Positions 1-6,600 are shown, counted from the stretch's first letter. The stretch: DNA of 37,248 nt from Patescibacteria group bacterium (GCA_963169815.1 CAUJDC010000057.1:1-37248); one strand, 5' to 3'. Notes: generated by a model from the sequence alone, not told the origin. Made by a program: numbers and translations.

Positions 1-149
1 GCATATATAAATAGGAACGACAAAACCACGCCAACCATCAGCAGCCAAGAAGTCGACTCATTCCACAATCTCCACACAAAATAAATCAGCAATGGAAAAA
101 TCAGATAGCTTAGCCAGTAAATAACCGCCTGCAGATATCTCCAAAACAT
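1..149 (-). CDS. N-terminal fragment of an unidentified membrane protein (runs off the left edge)
   Basis: An open frame begins at an ATG (complement of CAT at 147-149) and stays open for 49 codons to the window edge. It is too incomplete for the ORF track. The translation starts MFWRYLQAVIYWLSYLIF and is very rich in W, Y, L and F. It reads as two membrane-spanning segments separated by a short polar turn (WRLWNEST). No family can be assigned from this piece. There is no Shine-Dalgarno sequence, as elsewhere in the window. The gene points away from the neighbouring hypothetical protein on the same strand, so the two could be one transcript read right to left. The sequence left of the window would settle whether it is real. 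Confidence 0.5.
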   Translation of the reverse strand, partial: MFWRYLQAVIYWLSYLIFPLLIYFVWRLWNESTSWLLMVGVVLSFLFIY

Positions 150-152
150 AAT

Positions 153-169
153 GGAAATTTATAATTTCC
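153..169. promoter_or_regulatory. Small perfect inverted repeat upstream of the membrane-protein start
   Basis: GGAAATT-TAT-AATTTCC has 7-bp perfect arms and a 3-nt centre, 4 nt upstream of the putative ATG at 149 on the minus strand. It could be an operator or a weak hairpin affecting initiation. There is no T-run, so it is not a terminator. Function is inferred from position only. Confidence 0.25.
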
Positions 170-197
170 AGAATACTAGCACTGGTCTATTTACTTG

Positions 198-905
198 TCA
201 CTTTTTACTTTTACTCAAATCTCTTTCAATAGTACAACGTCCTAACACCTCATCAATTGGAAAACGTTTCAGCAAAGCCTTCTGAATTTGAACCTTATCA
301 AAAACAATTTTACCATCATATATTCTCATGCAAAATGCCTGCTCATCACCCTCAATCAGCGACTCAATATCTTTTTTCAACTTCCAATCAGGCATCACAC
401 TAACACTATTCAATTGAGACCAAACACGCACTAATGTGTCGTTAGATTTCCACCATTCCCAGCCATAGTCGACACCACCTTTGAGAACCACTCCCATCAC
501 CCTTTCCTGCTGTTTTTTTCTAAAATCAATTACATTATGAAGTTGATCAGAATCAATCGGCGCTGGCAAATCATCTTCCACACCTGCTTCGTGAAGCCTG
601 GTTTTTGCAACTATTGGATCTACTATAGTAGGTAGCTTTTCATCTCTTGGCGCAGAAGGATGTTCACTCCCGATATGAGTATGTACTCTTGCAGCCACAG
701 CATCGATTATATCTTCTGTCTGGCACTCTATTTGTTCATTTTCAAAAGCACTTGGAATAAATTCACCAAAAGCGGATCTACTTAAAGAGTAGGCTGTAGG
801 ACTAGGTATGCGACGTGTACCAGATTTTTTTGTACTTGCTTTCAAAGCTTCTAATACTTGATCACGATCATCTAGTTGCCCAAGTTTTCTTCCTCCTTCA
901 CCCAT
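198..905 (-). CDS. Hypothetical protein, about 235 aa
   Basis: I do not recognise a family. The ORF track begins at a GTG (917); the ATG at 903-905 (MGEGGRKLGQLDDRDQ...) is four codons in and is the more likely start. The protein looks soluble: there is no signal peptide or membrane segment. The N-terminal half is charged and low in hydrophobics, so probably disordered. The C-terminal half (from about residue 135) has a more globular pattern, with a Trp cluster (YGWEWWKSND) and an amphipathic segment near SLIEGDEQAFCMRIYDGKIV. A remote resemblance to the end of DnaA N-terminal or replication-initiation helper domains crossed my mind, but nothing specific supports it. It ends with TGA, evidence for the standard code. 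No Shine-Dalgarno is visible. Confidence 0.6.
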   Translation of the reverse strand: MGEGGRKLGQLDDRDQVLEALKASTKKSGTRRIPSPTAYSLSRSAFGEFIPSAFENEQIECQTEDIIDAVAARVHTHIGSEHPSAPRDEKLPTIVDPIVAKTRLHEAGVEDDLPAPIDSDQLHNVIDFRKKQQERVMGVVLKGGVDYGWEWWKSNDTLVRVWSQLNSVSVMPDWKLKKDIESLIEGDEQAFCMRIYDGKIVFDKVQIQKALLKRFPIDEVLGRCTIERDLSKSKK

Positions 906-999
906 ATTTAATTTCACAAAATAATTCTGCCATCAGCATAATTTCTGCTAACCATTTTTACCATCTCAAATAGACAAAAAAACTGGACTGATTGAGCTT

Positions 1000-1614
1000 T
1001 TAGCTTCTAGTCAAAAGTCGCTCAGCCATTTTTCGACCTGCTCTTTTACATTTAGCCATCAAAGCTGTATCATTCCTGGCCAATCTATTGGCATTCATTC
1101 CCGCGCCATAAATACCTCCCCAGGTTTTCGCTCCGAAATACCAGAAAACCAAACGTAACCAAAACACTGGAAATAGTGGCCAAACTAGTAAGCGTAACCA
1201 GCCCGGCGTTCCACAACTAACCAGATAATAAGTTCTGAGTTTGGTCAACATACCAGTTGGCTGATGGAGCCAATTAATCTTTTTCGGATTGAGAGCTTTG
1301 AAACTAAGTCTATCCAACAGATTTTTGAGCATCGCTGGCACACCAAAATTAAAAGTTGGCGACGCAATCACCAGCAAATCACATTCAGTTACCTTTTCCA
1401 CTAATTTCACAAATTCTGGCTCCTTGGCTGGATCCGGTACACGATTAAAGAAAGTGTAATAAGGTAATTCCTGATCAATCAGATAAATCTTTTCCGTCTC
1501 CACTCCTTCAACTTCTGCCGCACCCTCCAAAAAGGCATCGAGCATCGAATCGGAGTTAAATCCTTTCGAAGGAGAGCAGGCTAAAGCGGTAATTTTCTTT
1601 TTATTTTCAGTCAT
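1000..1614 (-). CDS. Flavodoxin-like NAD(P)H-dependent FMN reductase
   Basis: At 204 aa this matches the usual size of NADPH-dependent FMN reductase/iron-sulfur-flavoprotein-type enzymes, which pass electrons from NAD(P)H through bound FMN to quinones, metals or other acceptors in the cytoplasm. The N-terminus has the flavodoxin-fold phosphate-binding strand-loop (ITALACSPSKGFNSDSM). The middle has the family hallmark SPTFNFGVPAMLKNLLDRL, which contacts the isoalloxazine ring and forms the dimer interface. The cysteine cluster of true iron-sulfur flavoproteins is not obvious. The C-terminal third contains a hydrophobic Trp-rich stretch (about residues 145-165), longer than usual, that may associate with membrane. 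The gene is divergent from polX with only 28 bp between start codons, and the two share a palindromic -10 region. Confidence 0.8.
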   Translation of the reverse strand: MTENKKKITALACSPSKGFNSDSMLDAFLEGAAEVEGVETEKIYLIDQELPYYTFFNRVPDPAKEPEFVKLVEKVTECDLLVIASPTFNFGVPAMLKNLLDRLSFKALNPKKINWLHQPTGMLTKLRTYYLVSCGTPGWLRLLVWPLFPVFWLRLVFWYFGAKTWGGIYGAGMNANRLARNDTALMAKCKRAGRKMAERLLTRS

Positions 1615-1626
1615 AAATTTGATGTT

Positions 1627-1641
1627 GTATAATAATTATAC
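1627..1641. promoter_or_regulatory. Palindromic divergent -10 region shared by the flavoprotein and polX
   Basis: GTATAATAATTATAC is a perfect inverted repeat with one central base. It supplies a consensus TATAAT on the plus strand (1628-1633) for polX and on the minus strand (1640-1635) for the flavoprotein. The plus-strand -10 ends 9 nt before the polX ATG at 1643, so the transcript would be leaderless or nearly so; the minus transcript would have a leader of about 13 nt. No good -35 is evident on either side. Confidence 0.6.
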
Positions 1642-1642
1642 T

Positions 1643-3373
1643 ATGGACAATCAACAAATCGCCACTATATTTGAGGAAATCGGCCAACTCTTGGAAATTG
1701 ACGGGGCAAATCGCTTCCGTGTTTTAGCCTACAAAAACGCCGCTGAAAACATCCGCGGGATAGGCCGTGAACTCAAAACCATCTGGAAAGAAAATCCCGA
1801 CGAGCTCGGCGAACTACCTGGCATTGGCCAGGACTTAAGGGCCAAAATCGAAGAAATGCTTTCCACTGGCAGCTGTGAATTCCATCAAAAACTTTTGAAA
1901 AAATACGGTCATGGGCTTTTGGATATTTTAAAAATCCGCGGCCTCGGACCAAAAAAAGTCGCGCTCTTTTATCATGAACTTGGCGTCGACAATTTAGAAA
2001 AACTCAAAGCGGCCGCGCTCGCTCATCAACTCAGTACACTTCCACGCATGGGCGAAAAAAGCGAACAGGAAATTCTCATTGCTCTCGACGAACACAGCAA
2101 ATACAGCCGGCGCATGCTGCTTTCCGAAGCCCTTCCTCTGGCTGAGCAAATCATTGCCCATTTAAAGTCACTCAAAGAAATTGATCAGCTCCAATATGCA
2201 GGTAGCCTCCGCCGCCGCAAAGAAACTGTCGGGGATTTGGACATTCTCACTGCACCAAAAAAGATCGAAGATGCCGACAAAATCATCAAACACTTTCAAG
2301 CTTTCCCTTTAATCAAAAACATCATCGCCAATGGCCCAACCAAATGTTCAGTGATTATGGAAAATGGCGTTCAGGCCGACCTCCGCGTAGTAGAGGTTCG
2401 CTCCTTTGGCGCTGCTCTTCATTACTTCACTGGCTCCAAAGATCACAATGTAGAAATCCGCTCACTCGCCCAGAAAGTAAATAAAAAAGTTAATGAATAC
2501 GGTCTCTGGCAAATTGAAAAAGATAAAAGCGAAACCTTTATTATCGGCGACACTGAAGAAAACATGTACAAAGCCGTTGGCCTCAAATTCATCCCACCAA
2601 CTTTGCGTGAAACTCGTGGCGAATTCGAAGCCTCAATCAATGACGAACTCCCTGCCTTGATCGAACTCTCTGATCTGCACGGCGACCTCAACGTCAATAC
2701 CAATGCCGGGCTTGGCCAACTCAATATCACTCAACTCTGTGAGCTTTATCAAAAAGCGAAATTCAAATACATTGCCATCGCCGACCAACTCAACACCTCC
2801 GAAGTTCCTTCACCTTTCACCGTAGAAAAACTCTCCGATCAATTAAAGGAAATCGATAAATTACAGAAGCAGCATCCTCACTTGCATCTGCTCAAATCAG
2901 TCAAAATTCCGGTCAACACTAACGGCTCGCTCGACCTTCCACCTGACAAAGTCCTCTCCGAACTCGATTTCATCACTATCAAGATTGCCCACAGTTTCAA
3001 TCTCCCTGAACCAAAACAAACCGCCCGTCTCTTAAAAGCCCTTGATACCCATAAAAAAGTTCAACAGATCTCCTGCCCAACCGCTCGCCTCCTCAATCAA
3101 CGCGAACCATTGGCAATGAATATCGAAAAGATTATCGAACATTGCGCCAAGTCCGATCAAATCTTGGAGATCAATTCACGTCCCGATCAGCTCGACTTGC
3201 CCGATGCTCAAATCAAATTAGCCAAAACCCATCGCGCCAAAATGGCCATCAACTCCGACCTGATTAACTCAACCGATTTAGATAATCTCAAGTATGGAGT
3301 TTGGACTGCACAAAGAGGTTGGGCTGAAAAAAAAGATATTGTGAACAGTTCTAGCAATTACTCCTCACTCTGA
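1643..3373 (+). CDS. polX: Family X DNA polymerase with C-terminal PHP domain (PHP ligands lost)
   Basis: The ORF track starts at a TTG (1619), but MDNQQIATIFEEIGQLLEI from the ATG at 1643 is the family's normal beginning and the -10 box lies just upstream; the protein is then 576 aa, typical for bacterial PolX. Order: an 8-kDa-like HhH region (about 1-80), further HhH motifs (about 85-150, including LPGIGQDL and IRGLGPKK), and the palm domain with GSLRRRKETVGDLDIL near 187-205 and the third carboxylate in QADLRV near 243. The polymerase triad therefore looks intact, giving a gap-filling repair enzyme. The C-terminal PHP region (about 335-575) is aligned end to end, but its metal ligands are replaced: DLHVHT reads DLNVNT, TDHS reads ADQL, AHPTGR reads SCPTAR and TDAHS reads SDLIN. 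The 3'-5' exonuclease should be inactive. The stop overlaps the convergent small gene by 16 bp. Confidence 0.92.
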   Translation: MDNQQIATIFEEIGQLLEIDGANRFRVLAYKNAAENIRGIGRELKTIWKENPDELGELPGIGQDLRAKIEEMLSTGSCEFHQKLLKKYGHGLLDILKIRGLGPKKVALFYHELGVDNLEKLKAAALAHQLSTLPRMGEKSEQEILIALDEHSKYSRRMLLSEALPLAEQIIAHLKSLKEIDQLQYAGSLRRRKETVGDLDILTAPKKIEDADKIIKHFQAFPLIKNIIANGPTKCSVIMENGVQADLRVVEVRSFGAALHYFTGSKDHNVEIRSLAQKVNKKVNEYGLWQIEKDKSETFIIGDTEENMYKAVGLKFIPPTLRETRGEFEASINDELPALIELSDLHGDLNVNTNAGLGQLNITQLCELYQKAKFKYIAIADQLNTSEVPSPFTVEKLSDQLKEIDKLQKQHPHLHLLKSVKIPVNTNGSLDLPPDKVLSELDFITIKIAHSFNLPEPKQTARLLKALDTHKKVQQISCPTARLLNQREPLAMNIEKIIEHCAKSDQILEINSRPDQLDLPDAQIKLAKTHRAKMAINSDLINSTDLDNLKYGVWTAQRGWAEKKDIVNSSSNYSSL

Positions 3374-3615
3374 TCACCTTCCGTAAGGCCAGCCAAAGTC
3401 GCCAAAGAAATCAATTTCTTCCGTATGTCGCCAGCAGCCTTAGGTATTAGGCTTCGTGTGAGCATACGATTGTCGTCTGCATCAGGCTTTTCAGACACGC
3501 GCACTACGCCGCTTTCTTCAGGCTGAGGAATTGGATCTGTGCCCGCGGTCATTTGGTCCACTCCACTACTCATTGCTTCCATTAAATCTGTATTAAATTT
3601 TTCCGCACTACTCAT
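3358..3615 (-). CDS. Small hypothetical protein, 85 aa
   Basis: The family is unknown. The protein is acidic and soluble: MSSAEKFNTDLMEAMSSGVD, a Pro/Glu/Asp-rich middle, then a more helical C-terminal half (AAGDIRKKLISLATLAGL) and an acidic tail. There is no signal or membrane segment. The case for a real gene is the promoter: a TTGAAA-17-TATAAT box on the same strand lies about 35-65 nt upstream, and the frame starts with ATG right behind it. It lies downstream of the SIMPL gene but is separated by that gene's terminator, so it is probably expressed independently. Its 3' end overlaps the convergent polX by 16 bp, so the two transcripts must overlap. Confidence 0.6.
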   Translation of the reverse strand: MSSAEKFNTDLMEAMSSGVDQMTAGTDPIPQPEESGVVRVSEKPDADDNRMLTRSLIPKAAGDIRKKLISLATLAGLTEGDQSEE

Positions 3616-3638
3616 AAATTTTTAATTGTTAAACAAAA

Positions 3639-3664
3639 GGACGAGCTAGAATTATAGCCCGTCC
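3639..3664 (-). terminator. Intrinsic terminator of the SIMPL gene
   Basis: GGACGAGCTA-gaatta-TAGCCCGTCC forms a 10-bp stem with one internal A/C mismatch and a 6-nt loop. Read on the minus strand it follows the SIMPL stop by about 20 nt and runs into CCTTTTGTTT, a reasonable U-tract. Its loop and arm also contain the -10 box of the next gene. Confidence 0.7.
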
Positions 3665-3679
3665 TCTAATGATTTTCAA
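3651..3679 (-). promoter_or_regulatory. Sigma70-type promoter for the 85-aa gene, embedded in the terminator
   Basis: On the minus strand TTGAAA (3679-3674) is followed by exactly 17 nt and TATAAT (3656-3651), an almost perfect housekeeping promoter. The -35 lies just past the SIMPL stop codon and the -10 lies in the terminator hairpin. The predicted start near 3644 gives a leader of about 28 nt to the ATG at 3615. Confidence 0.75.
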
Positions 3680-3683
3680 ATTA

Positions 3684-4664
3684 CTATTCGATTTCGTAAG
3701 TAACAGAAACTGAAATATTCAATTCTTGTGTACCAGCTTCAATTGAAGGAGCCCTGCTTTCAGCCATACCAGCATCCATAGCCTTAACAGCAAAGTTAGC
3801 GTAAGGAACTGGATATCCGCCGCTTCCTTCAGAGAAAGTCACAACATTTCCAAGTCTAACTCCAGCAGCTTTTGCCATCATCTCAGCTTTTTCACGAGCC
3901 TTCTGGAAAGCAATTTCACGAGCCTGATTCTTCACAGTGCTGGCATCATCGAGATCAAATGAAAGTGAGCCAACTTGATTTGCACCAACTGCTGTACCTT
4001 TATCAATTACATCTTCAGTCTTAGTCAAATCACGAACTTTAACATCAACACTTTGAGTCAAAGAGTAACCAATAATTTTTGGTGTTTTAGAAACTGTAGC
4101 TCCAACTTTTTCGTCATAAACCACAGGATTATTGTAGTCATACTCTGGATTGAGATAATAACCAGTGGATTGAATGTCTTCTGACTTAATGCCGAGAGAT
4201 TTCATTTGATTAATTACAGCAGTCATTTTCTTGTTGCCATCTTCTGTAACAGCTTTAACTGTAGCACCAGTTGATACTACTGAGAGAGATACTCTAGCCA
4301 AATCTGGTTTAGCAGAGATCTTGCCCATACCATCAACAGTAATAGTTCTGTTATACGGAGCTGCGGTAAATTCTGCACGAATATTTTTATACCAAGGGTT
4401 ACCGAATACTTGCATACCAACCCAAATAGCTGACATCAGGAAGAATAAAGAAGCACAAAGAGCTAAAAGCATTTTACCGCTGTGTTTGCAGCGCTCGCCA
4501 TGCATTGATTCCATACTAGCTGGACCGCAACCACAACCTGCGCCACAGCCCATACCGTCCATACAGCACATACCGTCGCCACAGCAATTTTTATGAGCCT
4601 TGTCACCTTCGTGTTCACAGCTCATCATATCCATCATCATTTTTGGATCTTCCTTTTTTGGCAT
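3684..4664 (-). CDS. SIMPL-domain (DUF541) protein with Cys/Met/His-rich N-terminal extension
   Basis: The protein has 326 aa. Residues about 1-62 are cytoplasmic and extraordinarily rich in Cys, Met and His: nine cysteines, including CC, CC and CGAGCGCG clusters, plus MMMDMM. A single membrane segment follows (about 65-90, LLALCASLFFLMSAIWVGM). The rest (about 105-326) is an extracytoplasmic SIMPL domain: ITVDGMGKISAKPDLARVSL, then EDIQSTGYYLNPEYDY and a C-terminal ELNISVSVTYEIE strand. SIMPL proteins (BP26/YggE type) form oligomeric rings and are linked to oxidative stress, but their biochemical role is unsettled. The Cys-rich tail is not part of the ordinary family and looks like a metal-binding or redox module. 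The gene ends at a terminator at 3639-3664. Confidence 0.85.
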   Translation of the reverse strand: MPKKEDPKMMMDMMSCEHEGDKAHKNCCGDGMCCMDGMGCGAGCGCGPASMESMHGERCKHSGKMLLALCASLFFLMSAIWVGMQVFGNPWYKNIRAEFTAAPYNRTITVDGMGKISAKPDLARVSLSVVSTGATVKAVTEDGNKKMTAVINQMKSLGIKSEDIQSTGYYLNPEYDYNNPVVYDEKVGATVSKTPKIIGYSLTQSVDVKVRDLTKTEDVIDKGTAVGANQVGSLSFDLDDASTVKNQAREIAFQKAREKAEMMAKAAGVRLGNVVTFSEGSGGYPVPYANFAVKAMDAGMAESRAPSIEAGTQELNISVSVTYEIE

Positions 4665-4727
4665 ATTTTTGTTTGTTTAAAATTTAGCACAGACATTCTA
4701 ACACACTCTCGCCAATTGTCCAAAATC

Positions 4728-4736
4728 TGCTAAACT
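4728..4736 (+). promoter_or_regulatory. Extended -10 promoter TGC-TAAACT upstream of the 38-aa ORF/UPF0489 pair
   Basis: TGCTAAACT lies 24 nt before the ATG at 4760 and is identical to elements upstream of the genes at 22958 and 24164. An extended TGn motif can compensate for the absence of a recognisable -35 here. Confidence 0.5.
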
Positions 4737-4759
4737 GCAGAAAATGAATTTTCACCAAC

Positions 4760-4876
4760 ATGAAAAAAGTCAGCGGCATCATTCTGATTCTCATCAATGG
4801 ACTACAGACGATTCGCAGCTGGATTTTTATGTATTATGATTTACACGAATTGGTTTGCCGCAAAAAGAATGTTTAA
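4760..4876 (+). CDS. Small ORF, 38 aa, overlapping the start of the UPF0489 gene
   Basis: Not in the ORF track. ATG at 4760 opens MKKVSGIILILINGLQTIRS... and ends at TAA 4874-4876. It has a Lys-Lys start and a hydrophobic stretch, so it could be a small membrane or secreted peptide, the N-terminal scrap of a lost gene, or a translated leader. Its stop overlaps the ATG of the next gene (ATGTTTAA), an arrangement that favours translational coupling. A TGCTAAACT promoter lies at the right distance upstream. It occupies a different frame from the N-terminal extension predicted by the ORF track for the downstream gene. Confidence 0.45.
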   Translation: MKKVSGIILILINGLQTIRSWIFMYYDLHELVCRKKNV

Positions 4877-5618
4877 ACTTCCCCACTACAATCAGGAACT
4901 CATACTCAAAGAGCCTTTCGGTAACAACGCTTTTGATTATGAAAGAAGGTCTCAGTCTCATCCTGAACCATATATACGCGTAGCGCCTCTACTTAGTTTT
5001 CCTTCTGCAGCAGCAGCTCTACAAAAATTCCAAATCGGCATCACCCCAGCCTTCGAAATTTATGATCAAGATAAACTCCGCGCCATGCCCGGTATGATGA
5101 ACTTCCTCCAATTTCCCGAAGCAACCTCCGGCCGGCCTATTTTTGTTTTCGACAATCATAATCACGCTTTTTTTTTCTGGCATATCAGCGCTCAACAATC
5201 ACAAATATCCGAGCCACTTTTACTCATTCACATCGATCAGCACAAAGATGCTCGCATCCCAACTTCTCTAATTTCTGCAGAGGACGCCCGTGACCCAGAA
5301 CTACTTTTCGAATACACCAATTTCACTCTCAATGTCGGAAATTTTATCCCACCTGCCATCAAAACAGATCTGCTTTCTAATGTTATCACCATTGACTCTG
5401 AGGCCACCATCAAAGCCTTCAAAACTCCTGCACAACCTTTCATTCTCGATATCGACTTAGATTTTTTCGCTCCTGAACTAGACTATATCGGCAATCAGCA
5501 CAAACTCGATTTGATTCGCGAATTACTTCCAAAAGCCGCCATGACAACCATAGCGACTTCACCTTATTTCATTGATCAAGACCTAGCTCAGAAATATCTG
5601 GAAGCGATTTTCAATTAA
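4869..5618 (+). CDS. UPF0489 family protein
   Basis: The ORF track starts at 4797, but the first 24 residues (MDYRRFAAGFLC...) look non-coding and lie opposite the 38-aa ORF; I place the start at the ATG at 4869 (MFKLPHYNQELI), giving 249 aa. UPF0489 signatures are visible: PIFVFDNHNHAFFFWHIS, LLLIHIDQHKDARIP and FILDIDLDFFAPELDY. The conserved D-N-H-N-H, H-x-D-x-H-x-D and D-x-D-x-D-F residues look like a metal-dependent hydrolase site resembling arginase/deacetylase-fold active sites. No reaction is established for the family. The stop overlaps the convergent ZIP gene by 4 bp. Confidence 0.75.
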   Translation: MFKLPHYNQELILKEPFGNNAFDYERRSQSHPEPYIRVAPLLSFPSAAAALQKFQIGITPAFEIYDQDKLRAMPGMMNFLQFPEATSGRPIFVFDNHNHAFFFWHISAQQSQISEPLLLIHIDQHKDARIPTSLISAEDARDPELLFEYTNFTLNVGNFIPPAIKTDLLSNVITIDSEATIKAFKTPAQPFILDIDLDFFAPELDYIGNQHKLDLIRELLPKAAMTTIATSPYFIDQDLAQKYLEAIFN

Positions 5619-6361
5619 ACATTCAAAGTATTTACCATAACAACCATCAATAAAACTCCGAACAGGAAGGCTATTGTCTGTAACCATTTTTTATCTTTCT
5701 TAAAATCTTCATGTAAAGACGGAATCAAATCCGAACAAGAAATATAAATAAACATACCAGCATTAAAAGCCAAAAGTAGAGGCAAAGCACCTTCTACACT
5801 ACTGAGGAAATACCAACCAGCCACCGCTCCCATAATCGCCGTCAAACCAGAAATCAGATTATAAAAAAGCGCTTTTTTCACGGAAAAACCTGAATGTGTC
5901 AAAGCCACAAAATCTCCCAATTCCTGCGGCACTTCGTGCAAAATAATTGCCACAGTTGTAGCAATACCAACTGGCACACTCACTGCAAAAGCTGTCGCCA
6001 CTGCAATACCATCAAAGAAGTTATGTAGAGCATCTCCGAGTAAAATCAAATAAGCAGCTGGCTTAATTTCATGGTCATGAGTGTGTCCATGATGGTGATA
6101 CCAATGAATCAGTCTCTCCATCACAAAGAATACACAAACACCAGTCAAGAGAGTCCAATAAACTTCCTTACCCTGACTTTGTTCTAAAGCCTTAGGCAAC
6201 AAATCAGTAAGAGCGGTTGCCAGCATCACACCAGCCGCAATGCTAATCATCAGCCCCCCGTAACGCGCCTGTATCAATTCTTTTTTAAACAGTAAGACCG
6301 CTCCAATCAGAGAAACCAAGCTTACACCTATTGTCGCTAAAATGGCGTAAAACATGAACAT
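5615..6361 (-). CDS. ZIP-family divalent metal transporter
   Basis: At 248 aa with about eight hydrophobic segments this fits bacterial ZIP transporters (ZupT/ZIPB type), which import Zn2+, Fe2+, Mn2+ or other divalent ions across the inner membrane. The two metal-site helices are present: HNFFDGIAVATAF in TM4 (HNxxDG) and HEVPQELGDFVAL in TM5 (HExPQExGD). The TM3-TM4 loop is a histidine run, HWYHHHGHTHDHE, as in LIV-1-type members, probably a metal-capture or sensing loop. The start ATG at 6361 is followed by a second Met two codons later. A promoter with an inverted repeat over its -35 lies upstream. The gene converges on and overlaps the UPF0489 gene by 4 bp. Confidence 0.9.
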   Translation of the reverse strand: MFMFYAILATIGVSLVSLIGAVLLFKKELIQARYGGLMISIAAGVMLATALTDLLPKALEQSQGKEVYWTLLTGVCVFFVMERLIHWYHHHGHTHDHEIKPAAYLILLGDALHNFFDGIAVATAFAVSVPVGIATTVAIILHEVPQELGDFVALTHSGFSVKKALFYNLISGLTAIMGAVAGWYFLSSVEGALPLLLAFNAGMFIYISCSDLIPSLHEDFKKDKKWLQTIAFLFGVLLMVVMVNTLNV

Positions 6362-6382
6362 TAAATTTTGAATAATAACCAG

Positions 6383-6421
6383 AACTTATCACAACAATCG
6401 CATTAATGCAATATGATTGCA
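6383..6421 (-). promoter_or_regulatory. ZIP promoter with overlapping inverted-repeat operator
   Basis: On the minus strand TTGCAT (6411-6406), a 17-nt spacer and TAAGTT (6388-6383, preceded by TGA as an extended -10) form a plausible promoter. The perfect inverted repeat TGCAAT-ATG-ATTGCA (6407-6421) covers the -35, with further ATTAA/TTAAT symmetry outside it if one base is bulged. A repressor bound here would block transcription. A metal-responsive regulator is an inference from the gene product. Confidence 0.5.
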
Positions 6422-6510
6422 GTTAATCTCAATATCTATTTACATCAAATTTATCTTTATTTAAGCCAAACTTTAAATAGATAAAATAAAATTAGTCCGC
6501 TGGTTCTGGT

Positions 6511-6582
6511 GGGCGCAGCACGGTTGCAACATCGGTCTTGTCAAACTGAGTGTTAGCGGTTCAACTCCGCTTGCGTCCACCA
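6511..6582 (+). tRNA. tRNA-like gene of abnormal structure (acceptor and T arm canonical, centre aberrant)
   Basis: GGGCGCA (6511-6517) pairs with TGCGTCC (6572-6578, one G-U), followed by discriminator A and an encoded CCA (6580-6582). The T arm is canonical: AGCGG-TTCAACT-CCGCT. The 37 nt between acceptor and T stem are about four short of a normal class I tRNA. The best anticodon stem, TCGGT/ACTGA (one G-U), encloses an eight-base loop CTTGTCAA in which GTC (Asp) would be the natural anticodon; the D arm reduces to at most a 3-bp stem (GCA...TGC). The pairing also extends three more bp outward (GGT/ACC). It may be a decayed tRNA, an unusual tRNA-Asp, or a tRNA-like small RNA. tmRNA is unlikely because no 5' half fits upstream. 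A terminator follows at 6639-6663. Confidence 0.45.
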
Positions 6583-6600
6583 CGAATCAACCCTTATAAT
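6571..6600 (+). promoter_or_regulatory. Possible promoter TTGCGT-18-TATAAT overlapping the tRNA-like 3' end
   Basis: TTGCGT (6571-6576) and a consensus TATAAT (6595-6600) are 18 nt apart. The start near 6607 is only about 55 nt from the end of the terminator hairpin, so the product would be a very short RNA unless polymerase reads through into the helicase gene. Confidence 0.4.

Noticed and set aside
6511-6582. Identification of the tRNA-like gene as tmRNA
   Set aside because: The T loop and CCA end resemble tmRNA, but a partner 5' acceptor strand is only 72 nt upstream and there is no tag-coding region.
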